The notes beneath the pieces are model-generated. The model saw only the letters and a program-made list of their open reading frames with translations. It was not told the origin of the DNA and made no database searches. A stretch of 64,000 nt of DNA, taken from contig OAPG01000001.1 of the NCBI GenBank assembly GCA_900208305.1, positions 1,860,001 through 1,924,000 of the forward strand, in the 5' to 3' direction. The stretch is from Melanopsichium pennsylvanicum (taxonomy: Eukaryota; Basidiomycota; Ustilaginomycetes; Ustilaginales). This document shows, in pieces, positions 52,101 through 60,338 of this stretch (position 1 is the first letter of the stretch; each line of letters opens with the position of its first letter). The translations under genes and the position numbers were made by a program.

Positions 52101-52150
52101 CCGCCTCTGGCCGCTCCACGCCTATCGCTCGCGCTGGAGGCGCCTACTAA
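49133..52150 (+). CDS. Glycogen-targeting regulatory subunit of protein phosphatase 1 (CBM21, GAC1/PIG1-like)
   Basis: This single exon of 1005 residues starts at the first in-frame ATG (49133). A CBM21 carbohydrate-binding domain lies at about 402-520 (KDIFLERIYLSDDLRSVRG, VKNLSFEKWVAVRFTLDHW, FLCLRYTTGGREIWDNNDGGNYQ). Upstream, near 313-317, KSVHF matches the RVxF motif that docks the PP1 catalytic subunit. This layout defines the Gac1/Pig1 family, which brings PP1 to glycogen and activates glycogen synthase. Outside these elements the protein is Ser/Pro/Thr-rich, apparently disordered, with many SP/TP sites. There is a further charged helix MERLKQELERLRSDEEEADK near 590. The protein is larger than yeast Gac1 (793). 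It lies downstream of the gene-poor region. Confidence 0.9.
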   Translation: MLVNAPFQSHHRILNHRPQHASHQTPSYMLTPNDNLDTMTLSSSQADPALFTDSCLSASTISSHHSSSNASTSSTMSHNLAQPVPSRPKNHVRGVVSDSRLWTTGRGFFESRYRERQSFVTAADQKDLLAERDAIQQIHNVQTAKRRAKMMRLTPAYSTVPREHIHTPSPPSSEASSARTASEADLSTPPDNRLPFPSPKTRIGTPTMPNPAPLHPGSRKALALKANSPGPEVLGGLSLDLHCLPSPAGDRTSISSTASASSDLIRKKSGEPVKSSLKHYSGSYIVPCSATEPILPTSAYGAKSVPTTPSAMKSVHFDTQLEHIKIFKVKGRPQAVSREGSPEQTETETEEERDYPWFGSRRGGGSGRASGTRSPTNAITPPAVEAEEQLVLRLPNFPSSAKLSLDKDIFLERIYLSDDLRSVRGTVQVKNLSFEKWVAVRFTLDHWTTVNEVSAEYSESIKEGTADRFVFSIKLNEVLNWPRGAGLNETKTIFLCLRYTTGGREIWDNNDGGNYQLDFRKRPAQPVEQPRMPPSSGDRRSPSSTFGNTVPRRYTLSSMGPASTSSIIEMGRRTGVYGQKASRDHAMERLKQELERLRSDEEEADKAPASGNFVSEMSKRRSPPVSPGGAGKPGSPSMWSARYDFGASLRDPTTGSRKTEAGRAAALDYFSARPSAAASTSPVRSSFIISAATPSPDASTPRSASELLPKFGRLGMLSPGLGEMVVEHPAINSSNTSSPSGSMLRVPQLGSHAMLSPGGPSPPSPSSTTRFNSLRLNRNVQPRSVFGAWDDEAHNGTGSGSASGSASNSRSGTPPSPLGFSTTRIAIKSDGTVLEDYTPDGSQASPNSLTNSPNPFSPTLSATSIDSDSTAMIDMSGKSNMDGSLDNLGSISGPSSYHYLRADHLEGRMRPSPFAGADDAGQHGYSSSALSSSTTLSPSSELATPEEEFMRPSNLTSFNELVARFCWNSDNQVPQTSPDAAGLSTHTPTSASGRSTPIARAGGAY

Positions 52151-53067
52151 GCGCCTGCGTCCCTGCGCCTGCGTCCTTACGCCTGGCTATCATGATTAAT
52201 GCCAAAGATCAGCAGCGCTACGAACCCTGCCACGCATCTAACGCCTCTTATCCCTGAGTGTCACACGCATTTTACCAATACTGTACATTAATTTCTTGCC
52301 TCTCTTCTCTCGTACTCGTCTGGCCTTTCTGGCTTCGTCACGAATCGATTCAACGTAAAGGATCCCCCCGTCCACTTCCGGCTCGTCATGCACGCTAGCC
52401 ATCCCACAAACACGATGTCTGTTCCGTTGACACATATCATATTATTACCACACCTGCATGAGTTCGAGATCAGCCCCGCAAGCCGCACAGGCACCCATTC
52501 AATCAATCATACTCTGCATTTTTCCGTTCGTTTCCCATCGTGTGGCAATGTGTGCATGTAGTTAAAAGTCGAAAATCTTGGTTCTGGTGAAACGATCTCA
52601 TTCGAATGATTTTCTGAACTATTTACATGCCAAATCTTCGAGTCTATATATCTTCGTCGCGGCCTCAAAAGTTCGGTAAAGACAAAATAATCTGTCAAGT
52701 ACCGCTCGCTATACTCGTCTCGCTCGCCAGGACGGTTCGCTCTATTTTACTCCCAATAATATTTCCCTTTGTTCGCCCTTTCAATTCCTCGCTTTGTCCG
52801 CCTTACGCTTTGTCCGCCTAATTCGGTCGGCGCAATATCTTCAACTTGAAAGAAGGTGGTTTGGCTTTTTTCAATGGGGCAAAGGGGGTTTACAGTATAT
52901 GACACACCAAAACCTTTCGATCCCAACAGAACAAATGATTGCATCAATGAGCATCACTAAAACTCCAACCCCTGTGTCTGTACTGTAGAAAAAGGGGGAA
53001 AGCCATTCGAAGTTAAAAGATGAATTATAGGTAAAGACGCCAAGCGATCACCACCCAAAAATTTTCG
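52151..53067. other. Spacer between the CBM21 gene and the tRNA gene
   Basis: This 917-bp A/T-rich spacer contains three TACTGTA/TACAGTA heptamers (52279, 52891, 52981) in noncoding DNA and no supported gene. Confidence 0.45.
53057..53061 (-). terminator. RNA polymerase III terminator (T5)
   Basis: Five T residues on the minus strand lie 6 bases past the tRNA discriminator base, the usual Pol III stop. Confidence 0.75.
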
Positions 53068-53198
53068 TAGTCGCACTGGGATTCGAACCCAGGGCAAGAG
53101 AATTCGAATCGTAATATCCGACATCATCACATGGTCAGTCCATATCACCTTCGGAAGCAATCAGAATCTCCTAAGTTAACCAACTACTCCATGCAACC
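53068..53198 (-). tRNA. tRNA-Gln (anticodon CUG) with a 58-nt intron
   Basis: Read on the minus strand, the acceptor stem GGTTGCA (53198 downward) pairs with TGCGACT through two G-U pairs. The D stem GAGT/ACTT closes a loop containing GG. The anticodon stem GGAGA/TCTCT encloses TTCTGAT with anticodon CTG. The T arm CTGGG-TTCGAAT-CCCAG is perfect. The discriminator is A at 53068. The intron spans 53160-53103, between positions 37 and 38, the canonical eukaryotic tRNA intron site. The mature length is 73 nt plus CCA. The variable loop is 4 nt. The 58-nt intron is long for a fungal tRNA. The body was folded by hand, so exact intron ends may shift by a base. Confidence 0.87.
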
Positions 53199-54375
53199 TT
53201 TCAGGCCCCGTTAGTTTCATAATGAACATATGAATTATTTCTAGTACCCTGTGAGACAGGACACGGGAGAATCGCAAAATAGCCAGACTCGAATAAAGAA
53301 AATGATGCCACGACAAGAGCACGACACGAAGAAGAAAAAAAAAACCAAATAATCGAATTGATGACCGTTCTTTCCACTTACTAAGCCAACTCTATGTGAA
53401 GAAGCCGTTGAGAACGACTTGACCTTTTGAACCACAAACATTATGAATTAAGTACAGTAATTTGGGCTTTAGACGGCGATTTGTATCGGTAGCTAAACCT
53501 CTTTATTTTGTTTTTTTTTTAAGCATCACTACACGTAAGAGGAAAATTGCTGCACAAATTTGGACCAAGATTGATTTGAAGATATGGACGAGTAAAATGG
53601 TGATTACAAAATGTTTTTCAGTATGATGATTTCACGCCTCTGTCAAACACCGCCCATCCCCGCTTTTTATTTTATTTTCTTTATTTTTTATTTTTCATAG
53701 ACTCAGTGAAATCAGAGCAGCAAACTTACTGTAATTTTGACGCGTGTGCTCAAGGGCCCACACCTCTCGATCAATTTACATCCAATCAAAAGGTACAACA
53801 GCCATCAAACTGAATTGATATCGACAGCATCGAGCAAGCGCCAAGAATATGGCTAACCCACGAATGACACAATGCTACCAAAATCTAATTGACGAGCTGA
53901 AGTATGGTCCATACCAGCTTCGACAAGTGAGGGGACAGAGAAAAATCTTGAGTTCGAGACAAGAAAGCGAAAACGAAATCAGACGGCCAATTCTTCGCAA
54001 ATGGGAGTGAAGGAGTGAGATTGAAAAAAAAAGGAAATTGGTGGTGATGCGGAAATGTAAGGAGTGAATATGAGCAAGGCTCAGAAAAAGAGAGGGAGAG
54101 TTGCTAAAACTCGTGAGTGACCAGAGATCTGATTTGGGAAAGACAGTGGTGGAAATCTGTAGAGGACGAAACTTTGCAGGAGGAGTCGAGAAGAAGAGAT
54201 GGAAAGAAAACGGCAAGGAGAGGAAGCCCGTTCCTGTCCATGAACGATGAATCGGCGCTCTTCGCTAGATCGTCGTGAAAACTCGACCTGGACTTGGGAA
54301 AAGCCATTTGTGCTATAAGCTAGGTGTCCAAATTTGGCCGAAGCTGCAAAATCGTCACCTAAATCGGAAACGACC
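53199..54375. other. A/T-rich spacer between tRNA-Gln and the modular secreted-protein gene
   Basis: This 1.18-kb spacer holds T-rich runs (53500-53520, 53665-53696) and TACTGTA/TACAGTA copies at 53453 and 53727. A minus frame at 53875-54216 is Ser/Phe-rich without motifs. No gene is supported; it should include the 3' UTR of the next gene. Confidence 0.45.
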
Positions 54376-57300
54376 TCAGGCGGCACGAGGGGCGTTCTCA
54401 ATCTCGCGGAGAACGTGTCCCAATTCAGGTTTCCTCACTATATATTCCTGAATGTGACCGGGAAGTGCCGACCATGCGACCAGATTTTTGTCACGAGATC
54501 TACGGAAGACAATGCTTCCATCGGCCTGTTTCAGCACATGATACTTCTCTGCAGGAAACTCCGGATGAGGATAGAACCTTTTCTTGTCCAAAGGATTCTC
54601 AGCGAGGATGACGTTGCGCCTTCGAGCTTCTTCCAAAGGCATGGTACTCGTTGCCACAGTACGCAGGTTGGGATGTTCTGTTTCGAATCGCTCCTGCGTC
54701 CGGGGCGTTAATTCCGACCATTCTAATGTACGGACCGATTCCTTGCTCGGGTCATAGTGGTTAAAACGATACTGGCCTCTTATTGGGAAAAAAATCAGCT
54801 TCTGACCTGGATACTTAACAGTGACAAGCCGCTCTGGCTCGGGACCCGAAGTCAAGCGTTCATTTTGTGGGCGTTTGCTCGATGATCCTCCTTGGGGAGA
54901 TCTCTTCCTCTTGCGAACTGGATGGTCGACAGTCATGACCGGCTCTGTCTGCAGAGCCCTCTTACGCAGAGGGTGTCCGAGCATGCGTTCAAGATCGCTT
55001 GCATGGTTCTCATTGAACCAATTCTGGAGATGTGCTGGCAGTGCCTTGAACCTGACTGGCTTATTATAGTCGTTGCGAGCATGATTGAATACATGGAATT
55101 CAAGATGCTTTTTTCCAAAGAATCCCAAGGTCGGCTTCTTGAGCTTCACTTGGATCCGTTCGGCCTTGCTCTTGATAGGATTTTCCGAGACCCATGCGCC
55201 GGGAAAACCTCGCACGTTGTTTCGGAAAGGTTTTACTGCTTTAATGAGGGCATCGGGATCGTCCTTGACATTTTCGATTCTTGGGATCGAATCTCGAACC
55301 GCTTGCTTCTCCAACCCATTCAACCCCCTCCATGATTTCACGATAAAGGCGTTGGATTCTTCACCCTTGCGAATCACACCGAACCCGAAGCCTGGATGTT
55401 TAGGGAAAATCAGGATGTGTCCACCAAGTTCCTCTCCAGGATATTCGTACGTAGGGTTTGGTATACCTCCAGGCGGAGTTCTTTTCCTCTTCCAACCTGT
55501 AAAGTCGATAGTGGTCGGCAGAGCCCTCTTACGCAGAGGGTGTCCGAGCATGCGTTCAAGATCGCTTGCATGATTCTCATTGAACCAATCCTGGAGATGT
55601 GCTGGCAGTGCCTTGAAACTGACTGGCTTATTATAGTCGTTGCGAGCATGATCGAATACATGGAATTCAAGGTGCTTTTTTCCAATGAATCCCAAGGTCG
55701 GCTTCTTGAGCTTCACTTGGATCCGTTCGGCCTTGCTCGTGACCGGAATGTTCCAGGACACTACACCCTCATGCAGGTGAATTACGTGATCGGAGAGTAC
55801 ATGCCCCGCTTCCTCAGGATTGTGCAAAAATTGCTCGATATTTGGGATCGAGTCTCGAACCATTCGCTGCTGACTTTCCGTCAACCTTTCAAATGGAAGA
55901 TAATTGTTGAGGTGAGGCTCATGGCTAGGGGTATATATACTGAACCGGTAGACGTCAGTGAAAGGGAGAATCGAAATGCGTCTAACAATTTCCCCTCCAG
56001 GATATTTGAACAGCCCATCCTTTGCATTACTTGCAGTCTCACCTGATTCCATTAGCAAGCGTTCTTGCAGCGGGTCGTTGTTTGATGTACCTGCTTGCGT
56101 AGATCTCTTCCTCTTGAGAACTGGATAGTCGACAGTCATGACCGGCTCTGTCTGCAGAGCCCTCTTACGCAGGGGGTGTCCGAGCATGCGTTCAAGATCG
56201 CTTGCATGATTCTCATTGAACCAATTCTGGAGATGTGCCGGCAGTGCCTTGAACCTGACTGGCTTATTATAGTCGTTGCGAGCATGATTGAATACATGGA
56301 AAGCAAGGTATCTTTTGCCAAAATGCGGCTTCCTGAGCACCACTTGAATGCGTTCAGCTTTGAACGTGATCGAATTTTTTGAGACCCAAGCCCTCTGAAG
56401 ACCTGGCACGTTTAGTGCAAAAGGGGCGACTACAGCTTGCCATTTTGTTGGATTTTGCAAATACTTGTCGATTTTCGGGATCGAGCTTCGAATCACTTCG
56501 CGCTCAAGTGGCTGCAAGTTTTCCCATAACTCGCCTGAGAAGTGGTCGCCCTGCTGATCCCGGTAAACCAGAGCGAATCTAGTGCCTGGATCGGAAGAAA
56601 TAATCATGATATCAAGTATCCGTTTGGGATATTCGAACGCCTGATGCGTCTTGTCTGGAGCCGAAGTCAAGCGTTCTTGCGGCGGGTGGCTGCTCGAAGA
56701 TGCTCCTTGCGAAGATCTCTTCCTCAACGCATGCCTGGCCTTTTGAGCTGCCTCTGCCACTTTGTTGGAAATTCTAGGATGGGCCTCCTCGAAACTCGTT
56801 TGCAGATATCGAGGTTGCTTACCAGAGTTGTTCGGGACATGGCGGGATGTTGAGGGAAATCTCGGGCTCTCGACCTTCGGCTTGCTCTTGCGTGTGCTAT
56901 GGGCGGGATTCTCTTCCGATTCGAGTGAGCGCCGTCCGATGTGGGCGCGGATCTTCTGCCAAGGTAAATTGTGTTCCATCTGCAGGGATAGGTTCAATCG
57001 CCTTTTAAGGGCCTTTCGCATGTGGTCTGGAAGATCCCCATACTGGCCCCATTTGTATTGAGTACGCCAGAGAAACTTCCCTGCGGGATACCGGAACTCG
57101 TAGTAATTGCCCCTGCCTCGAACCTTGATGATGTCTGGCCGTCGATCCGGGGAGTAGTAAACATTATCTGCTTCCCGGGTAATTAGAGAAAACTTAAGAG
57201 GCTCCCGCATGGCATCGAGCTTCCAGCCATTCTTTTGGAGAGTCTTAACAGCCGGGATAGCCTTGAGGAGAGATTTCTGCGCCGGTTGCTGGAGCTCGTC

Positions 57301-58230
57301 AAAGCGCTTTGTAACCATGGTGTTGCCGCTAAGAGGGACTACATGACTGAACGCAATTGACCCGTCAGACAATCTCACAATCCGCCAACCTTCGCCATCA
57401 TATGGGATGTCAGTATGCGTGTCCCACTGCGTCCCACGCTTTTCTAATTTAAGTGAAGGCAACGACCTGCGCTTCAGATGATGTTGGACGAAGGTCGATT
57501 CAGGATTCTCCTCAACTGCCATTACCCATCTCCGGAGATGATCAGGAAGCTGGGAAAGCTTGACCTTCTTCTCGAACATAAGAGGCAAACGAGAAGACTT
57601 AACCTTGTAGAGACGGTCGTCACCATCACCGTAAATGCGGATAGTTTTCTTCCCGTAACCTGGGACGGGATAGTCATTCGTGTCATCAAGGCGACCTGTG
57701 GCTCTCCGAATCTCATTACGCCAATTTGCCCAATTGTTTTGCCGTACATTTTCGAAATTTGGGATGGTTTGTCTCGTGAGCTCTCGATGCATAGAATTCA
57801 TTTCGTGGTAGAAGTGAGCCATGTTGGTCTCGTCACGGCCAGCGCTAGACGCTTCTGTAAATAAGAAGAGAGGCTTAGGGTCTTCCGAATGGTCGAAGAC
57901 CCGCAAAACCATGCCTGGATAGACAAGCTTTCGGACGTTAGTGCCGCCGGAAGATCCTGCCTGAGGGCTGCGTTTGGCAACATGTGTCAGTGGTCGAGCG
58001 TGCAAGGCGTCGACAGATTTCACGGGGCCTGACTGCGCAGCCTTGTTCGCCTCGTAATGGGTCATGGGTGAACTAGGTGAGCGCTGGTCAGGTCGAAGAG
58101 CGTTGTCGGGCTCAACCTCCTCGAAGAGCACAGATTTGGCGGACGAAAGGGCGAACAGAGAGGTAAAGGCAAGCACACCGACAAATAGCCACCAGGGCCG
58201 TTGCCGACCTGGCCGACCGGTCAGATGCAT
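54376..58230 (-). CDS. Secreted modular protein with six dibasic-flanked modules; candidate Kex2-processed polyprotein effector
   Basis: This single exon of 1284 residues starts with a signal peptide: a basic start, then WWLFVGVLAFTSLFALSSA, with likely cleavage near residue 31. Dibasic sites then cut it into modules at about 88-255, 266-434, 506-690, 710-902, 918-1091 and 1111-1284. Sites include AKR(87), HLKRR(255), LEKR(265), GRR(434), LRKR(505), LRKR(690), LKRKR(709), LRKR(902), KRKR(917), LRKR(1091) and KRKR(1110). Modules 3-5 end in a nearly invariant block NKPVxFKALPAHLQxWFNENHASDLERMLGHPL; modules 1, 2 and 6 keep only the LPxH pattern. Each module begins near a YPG/YP and has a central SIPxI motif. 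No cysteine framework or enzyme motif is seen. I recognise no named family. Kex2 processing in the Golgi and export are inferred from the motifs. It is divergent from the chorismate mutase gene. Confidence 0.8.
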   Translation of the reverse strand: MHLTGRPGRQRPWWLFVGVLAFTSLFALSSAKSVLFEEVEPDNALRPDQRSPSSPMTHYEANKAAQSGPVKSVDALHARPLTHVAKRSPQAGSSGGTNVRKLVYPGMVLRVFDHSEDPKPLFLFTEASSAGRDETNMAHFYHEMNSMHRELTRQTIPNFENVRQNNWANWRNEIRRATGRLDDTNDYPVPGYGKKTIRIYGDGDDRLYKVKSSRLPLMFEKKVKLSQLPDHLRRWVMAVEENPESTFVQHHLKRRSLPSLKLEKRGTQWDTHTDIPYDGEGWRIVRLSDGSIAFSHVVPLSGNTMVTKRFDELQQPAQKSLLKAIPAVKTLQKNGWKLDAMREPLKFSLITREADNVYYSPDRRPDIIKVRGRGNYYEFRYPAGKFLWRTQYKWGQYGDLPDHMRKALKRRLNLSLQMEHNLPWQKIRAHIGRRSLESEENPAHSTRKSKPKVESPRFPSTSRHVPNNSGKQPRYLQTSFEEAHPRISNKVAEAAQKARHALRKRSSQGASSSSHPPQERLTSAPDKTHQAFEYPKRILDIMIISSDPGTRFALVYRDQQGDHFSGELWENLQPLEREVIRSSIPKIDKYLQNPTKWQAVVAPFALNVPGLQRAWVSKNSITFKAERIQVVLRKPHFGKRYLAFHVFNHARNDYNKPVRFKALPAHLQNWFNENHASDLERMLGHPLRKRALQTEPVMTVDYPVLKRKRSTQAGTSNNDPLQERLLMESGETASNAKDGLFKYPGGEIVRRISILPFTDVYRFSIYTPSHEPHLNNYLPFERLTESQQRMVRDSIPNIEQFLHNPEEAGHVLSDHVIHLHEGVVSWNIPVTSKAERIQVKLKKPTLGFIGKKHLEFHVFDHARNDYNKPVSFKALPAHLQDWFNENHASDLERMLGHPLRKRALPTTIDFTGWKRKRTPPGGIPNPTYEYPGEELGGHILIFPKHPGFGFGVIRKGEESNAFIVKSWRGLNGLEKQAVRDSIPRIENVKDDPDALIKAVKPFRNNVRGFPGAWVSENPIKSKAERIQVKLKKPTLGFFGKKHLEFHVFNHARNDYNKPVRFKALPAHLQNWFNENHASDLERMLGHPLRKRALQTEPVMTVDHPVRKRKRSPQGGSSSKRPQNERLTSGPEPERLVTVKYPGQKLIFFPIRGQYRFNHYDPSKESVRTLEWSELTPRTQERFETEHPNLRTVATSTMPLEEARRRNVILAENPLDKKRFYPHPEFPAEKYHVLKQADGSIVFRRSRDKNLVAWSALPGHIQEYIVRKPELGHVLREIENAPRAA
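54898..55171 (-). repeat. Near-identical DNA block A (module 5/6 junction)
   Basis: The right part of this block, from 54898 to about 55100, matches block C with about five differences in 200 bases. The left-aligned part from about 54951 to 55171 matches block B with about six differences in 220. It encodes the conserved ends of module 5. Confidence 0.85.
55518..55738 (-). repeat. Near-identical DNA block B (module 4 end)
   Basis: This block is nearly identical to block A through AGCTTCACTTGGATCCGTTC and the following GGCCTTGCTC. It does not share the upstream CTGGATGGTCGACAGTCATG segment seen in A and C. Confidence 0.85.
56101..56300 (-). repeat. Near-identical DNA block C (module 3 end)
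   Basis: This block is nearly identical to block A, including the spacer-peptide segment with GTCGACAGTCATGACCGG. It diverges after GAATACATGGAA, where A and B stay alike. Confidence 0.85.
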
Positions 58231-59423
58231 CTCGGCTTCTTAAGTGCAAAGGAGTGCGACGAAGCTGTACAGGTCAAAGACAAACATGTCAGCTTGCATG
58301 TCTCCGAAAGACTACATCAATTCAAGCAACAGAGTACTTACTGTTTAATCTGTAAATGCGATGCGATATTAGTATTGATACTTGCAACCAACAGATAGAT
58401 AGAATGGGGTGTCTTGAGAGTGATAATCCGTGTGATTTTGGATTCTTATATACACCAACCCTTGTCTTTGGAGGCATCGGTGTCCCACACATCATCTTAG
58501 GCGTAGACAGAGATTTGAGGCACAGCTAAGGCATGTGGCTGTTAGCTTATGACTCGATACTGGACTCTCTGCACATCAAAAGTGCGCCCACTAGCTCCGA
58601 TTAAGTTGCATCAATTCTACAAGACACAATCTGGTTAATATTATCACGCAGCGACAGACATGATTGTCTCAAAGCTGTGCTTGACGAATTACAGTATTGT
58701 GTGCACTCGGAAAGTATGAAGGTGGTGGCTACGAGTCAAGCAATACGTGGCGATATCCCACACTGCCAGCTCATCAAGCTCGAACACACAATTCTGTTTC
58801 GCGATCGAGTCCGCGGTTGCATCAACTCATGCTCGCGGCTTCATCAACTGGTGTCCAGATGTAATGTAATGTACTGTACGCAGTACTCCAATTCTCATGC
58901 GTACCAAAACACATTCGCTCCCGCACAAGTTTCATCTCGAATTGTGGGAATTTGTGCTCGAGTCAAGCGATGCGGCTGCCCTTTTGCATCAAGCCAAACA
59001 CACTTGACATAAACCAAGAACACATGTACGATCTTTTCAATGCCGGATGGTCGGCCAACGAGCACCTTCCGTTCGCCACGTCATGTTCAGTAAAGCCGTA
59101 CGACGTTGACAATAACATCAGCGGCATTACAGTGTGACGACCAAAGTCAGCAACGTTTTCAATTTTGCAAAGTGTCCATGCTCAGGTCCGGAATGTGGTT
59201 ACTTTCAGGTGGGACCGGTGGGATTGCTGGCTCGATCAACCCACCTTGATCTCGACCACCCTCTCATGTCCTTGCGTCGACTCATCACGCCATCAAAGCG
59301 CTGATTAGCAGAAATCCCTGCCTTTAGCTTTAACGAGTGGGTTTACAGCCAACTGACCAAACCTGATTCCTACCTTTCCTCCGAAACACCACCACTTTCC
59401 ATCTTGAGTTCTCAGCCAAAAAA
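58231..59423. promoter_or_regulatory. Divergent intergenic region of the two secreted-protein genes
   Basis: This 1193-bp spacer contains both promoters. A TATATAAG element on the minus strand (58445-58452) lies 215 bp upstream of the modular-protein ATG, a good TATA-box candidate. TACTGTA/TACAGTA copies lie at 58690 and 58872. Open frames at 58677-59137 have no motifs. Confidence 0.5.
58445..58452 (-). promoter_or_regulatory. TATA-box candidate for the modular secreted-protein gene
   Basis: TATATAAG on the minus strand. TATA boxes are often found at inducible rather than constitutive fungal genes. The distance to the ATG implies a long leader. Confidence 0.45.
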
Positions 59424-60338
59424 ATGAAGTTCGCCAACATTCTCACCCTCTTCGTGACAATCTCCTCTGCCTCTGGCATCTCCGCCCTCTCTACTCCGCG
59501 AGATTCTCCAAATGACCGTCTCATCCGCCTTCGAGACCAGTTGCAACGTTACGAAACTCCCTTGATTCACACTTATCTTGCTCGCGCCTCGCTTGGCTCG
59601 TCTGTAGACCGCGAGTTTGGGCAGGCCCACTTCTTGTTCGACGAGATCGCTCGTGCTCCCAAGAATCAGTTTAGGCAACCCGACGAAGACGTGATTGACT
59701 TTCTCAACACTGATTCGGGCTCTCAATTTGACAGGTACCGACCTTTTCCCCCTGGTACCTTCTACTCCACCCCTGTAGTCCTCGCTAGCGATGCAGTGCT
59801 GGACAAGCCCGTCGTAGGCAAAGACATCTTCCCTACGGGTCGCCGCCCGCAGGACCAGGAAACTGTTGTGCAATTTGTTCGGGAGAAGTTGCAGAATCTG
59901 AAGAAGGACTCTGCGCTCGACTCTGCCGCTCCGACCCTGCTAGATGCGAGCCTCTTGCAGCTTGTGTCAGCTCGAGTTCTGCTCGGTTACGAGGTTGGAC
60001 GTGCCAAGTTCGACATGCAGAAGAATAGCTACTGTGCCTACTTCGCCACCAAGCCATCCAAAACAGAGGCAACGAAGAAGATCGAAACGGACATTACTGA
60101 CCACAAGCAAGAGGTTAAGGTGCTTAGTCGAGTTCACGAAAAAGCCGAGGCTTTCTCGCAGGTTTTTGCCCAGGACCCCGACTATCCACAGGGCACAGCT
60201 GAGGATGCGCTGCGTCTCTTCCAAGGCTACATCATTCCGATCACCAAGGCGATCGAGATAGAGACTCTTTTGGCTCAGTCAGCTCAGTGTGGTGGCAAGT
60301 TGGCTTTTGAAACGCCGCCTGTGAAGAGCCACATCTGA
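59424..60338 (+). CDS. Secreted chorismate mutase, Cmu1-like effector
   Basis: This single exon of 304 residues has a signal peptide MKFANILTLFVTISSASGISA (cleavage near 21). The mature part aligns with AroQ chorismate mutases of the yeast Aro7 type. RLRDQLQRYETPLIHTYLARAS carries R37 (Aro7 R16). ARVLLGYEVGRAKF gives R184 and K195 with the same 11-residue spacing as Aro7 R157/K168. IIPITKAIEIETLL gives T274 and E278 (Aro7 T242/E246). The active-site set is therefore intact and the enzyme should convert chorismate to prephenate. No second chorismate-pathway domain is present. In Ustilago maydis the secreted Cmu1 enters plant cells and diverts chorismate from salicylate; the same role is inferred here from secretion plus family. 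A long segment at 75-145 replaces the compact Aro7 loop. C204 and C289 could pair. Confidence 0.9.
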   Translation: MKFANILTLFVTISSASGISALSTPRDSPNDRLIRLRDQLQRYETPLIHTYLARASLGSSVDREFGQAHFLFDEIARAPKNQFRQPDEDVIDFLNTDSGSQFDRYRPFPPGTFYSTPVVLASDAVLDKPVVGKDIFPTGRRPQDQETVVQFVREKLQNLKKDSALDSAAPTLLDASLLQLVSARVLLGYEVGRAKFDMQKNSYCAYFATKPSKTEATKKIETDITDHKQEVKVLSRVHEKAEAFSQVFAQDPDYPQGTAEDALRLFQGYIIPITKAIEIETLLAQSAQCGGKLAFETPPVKSHI

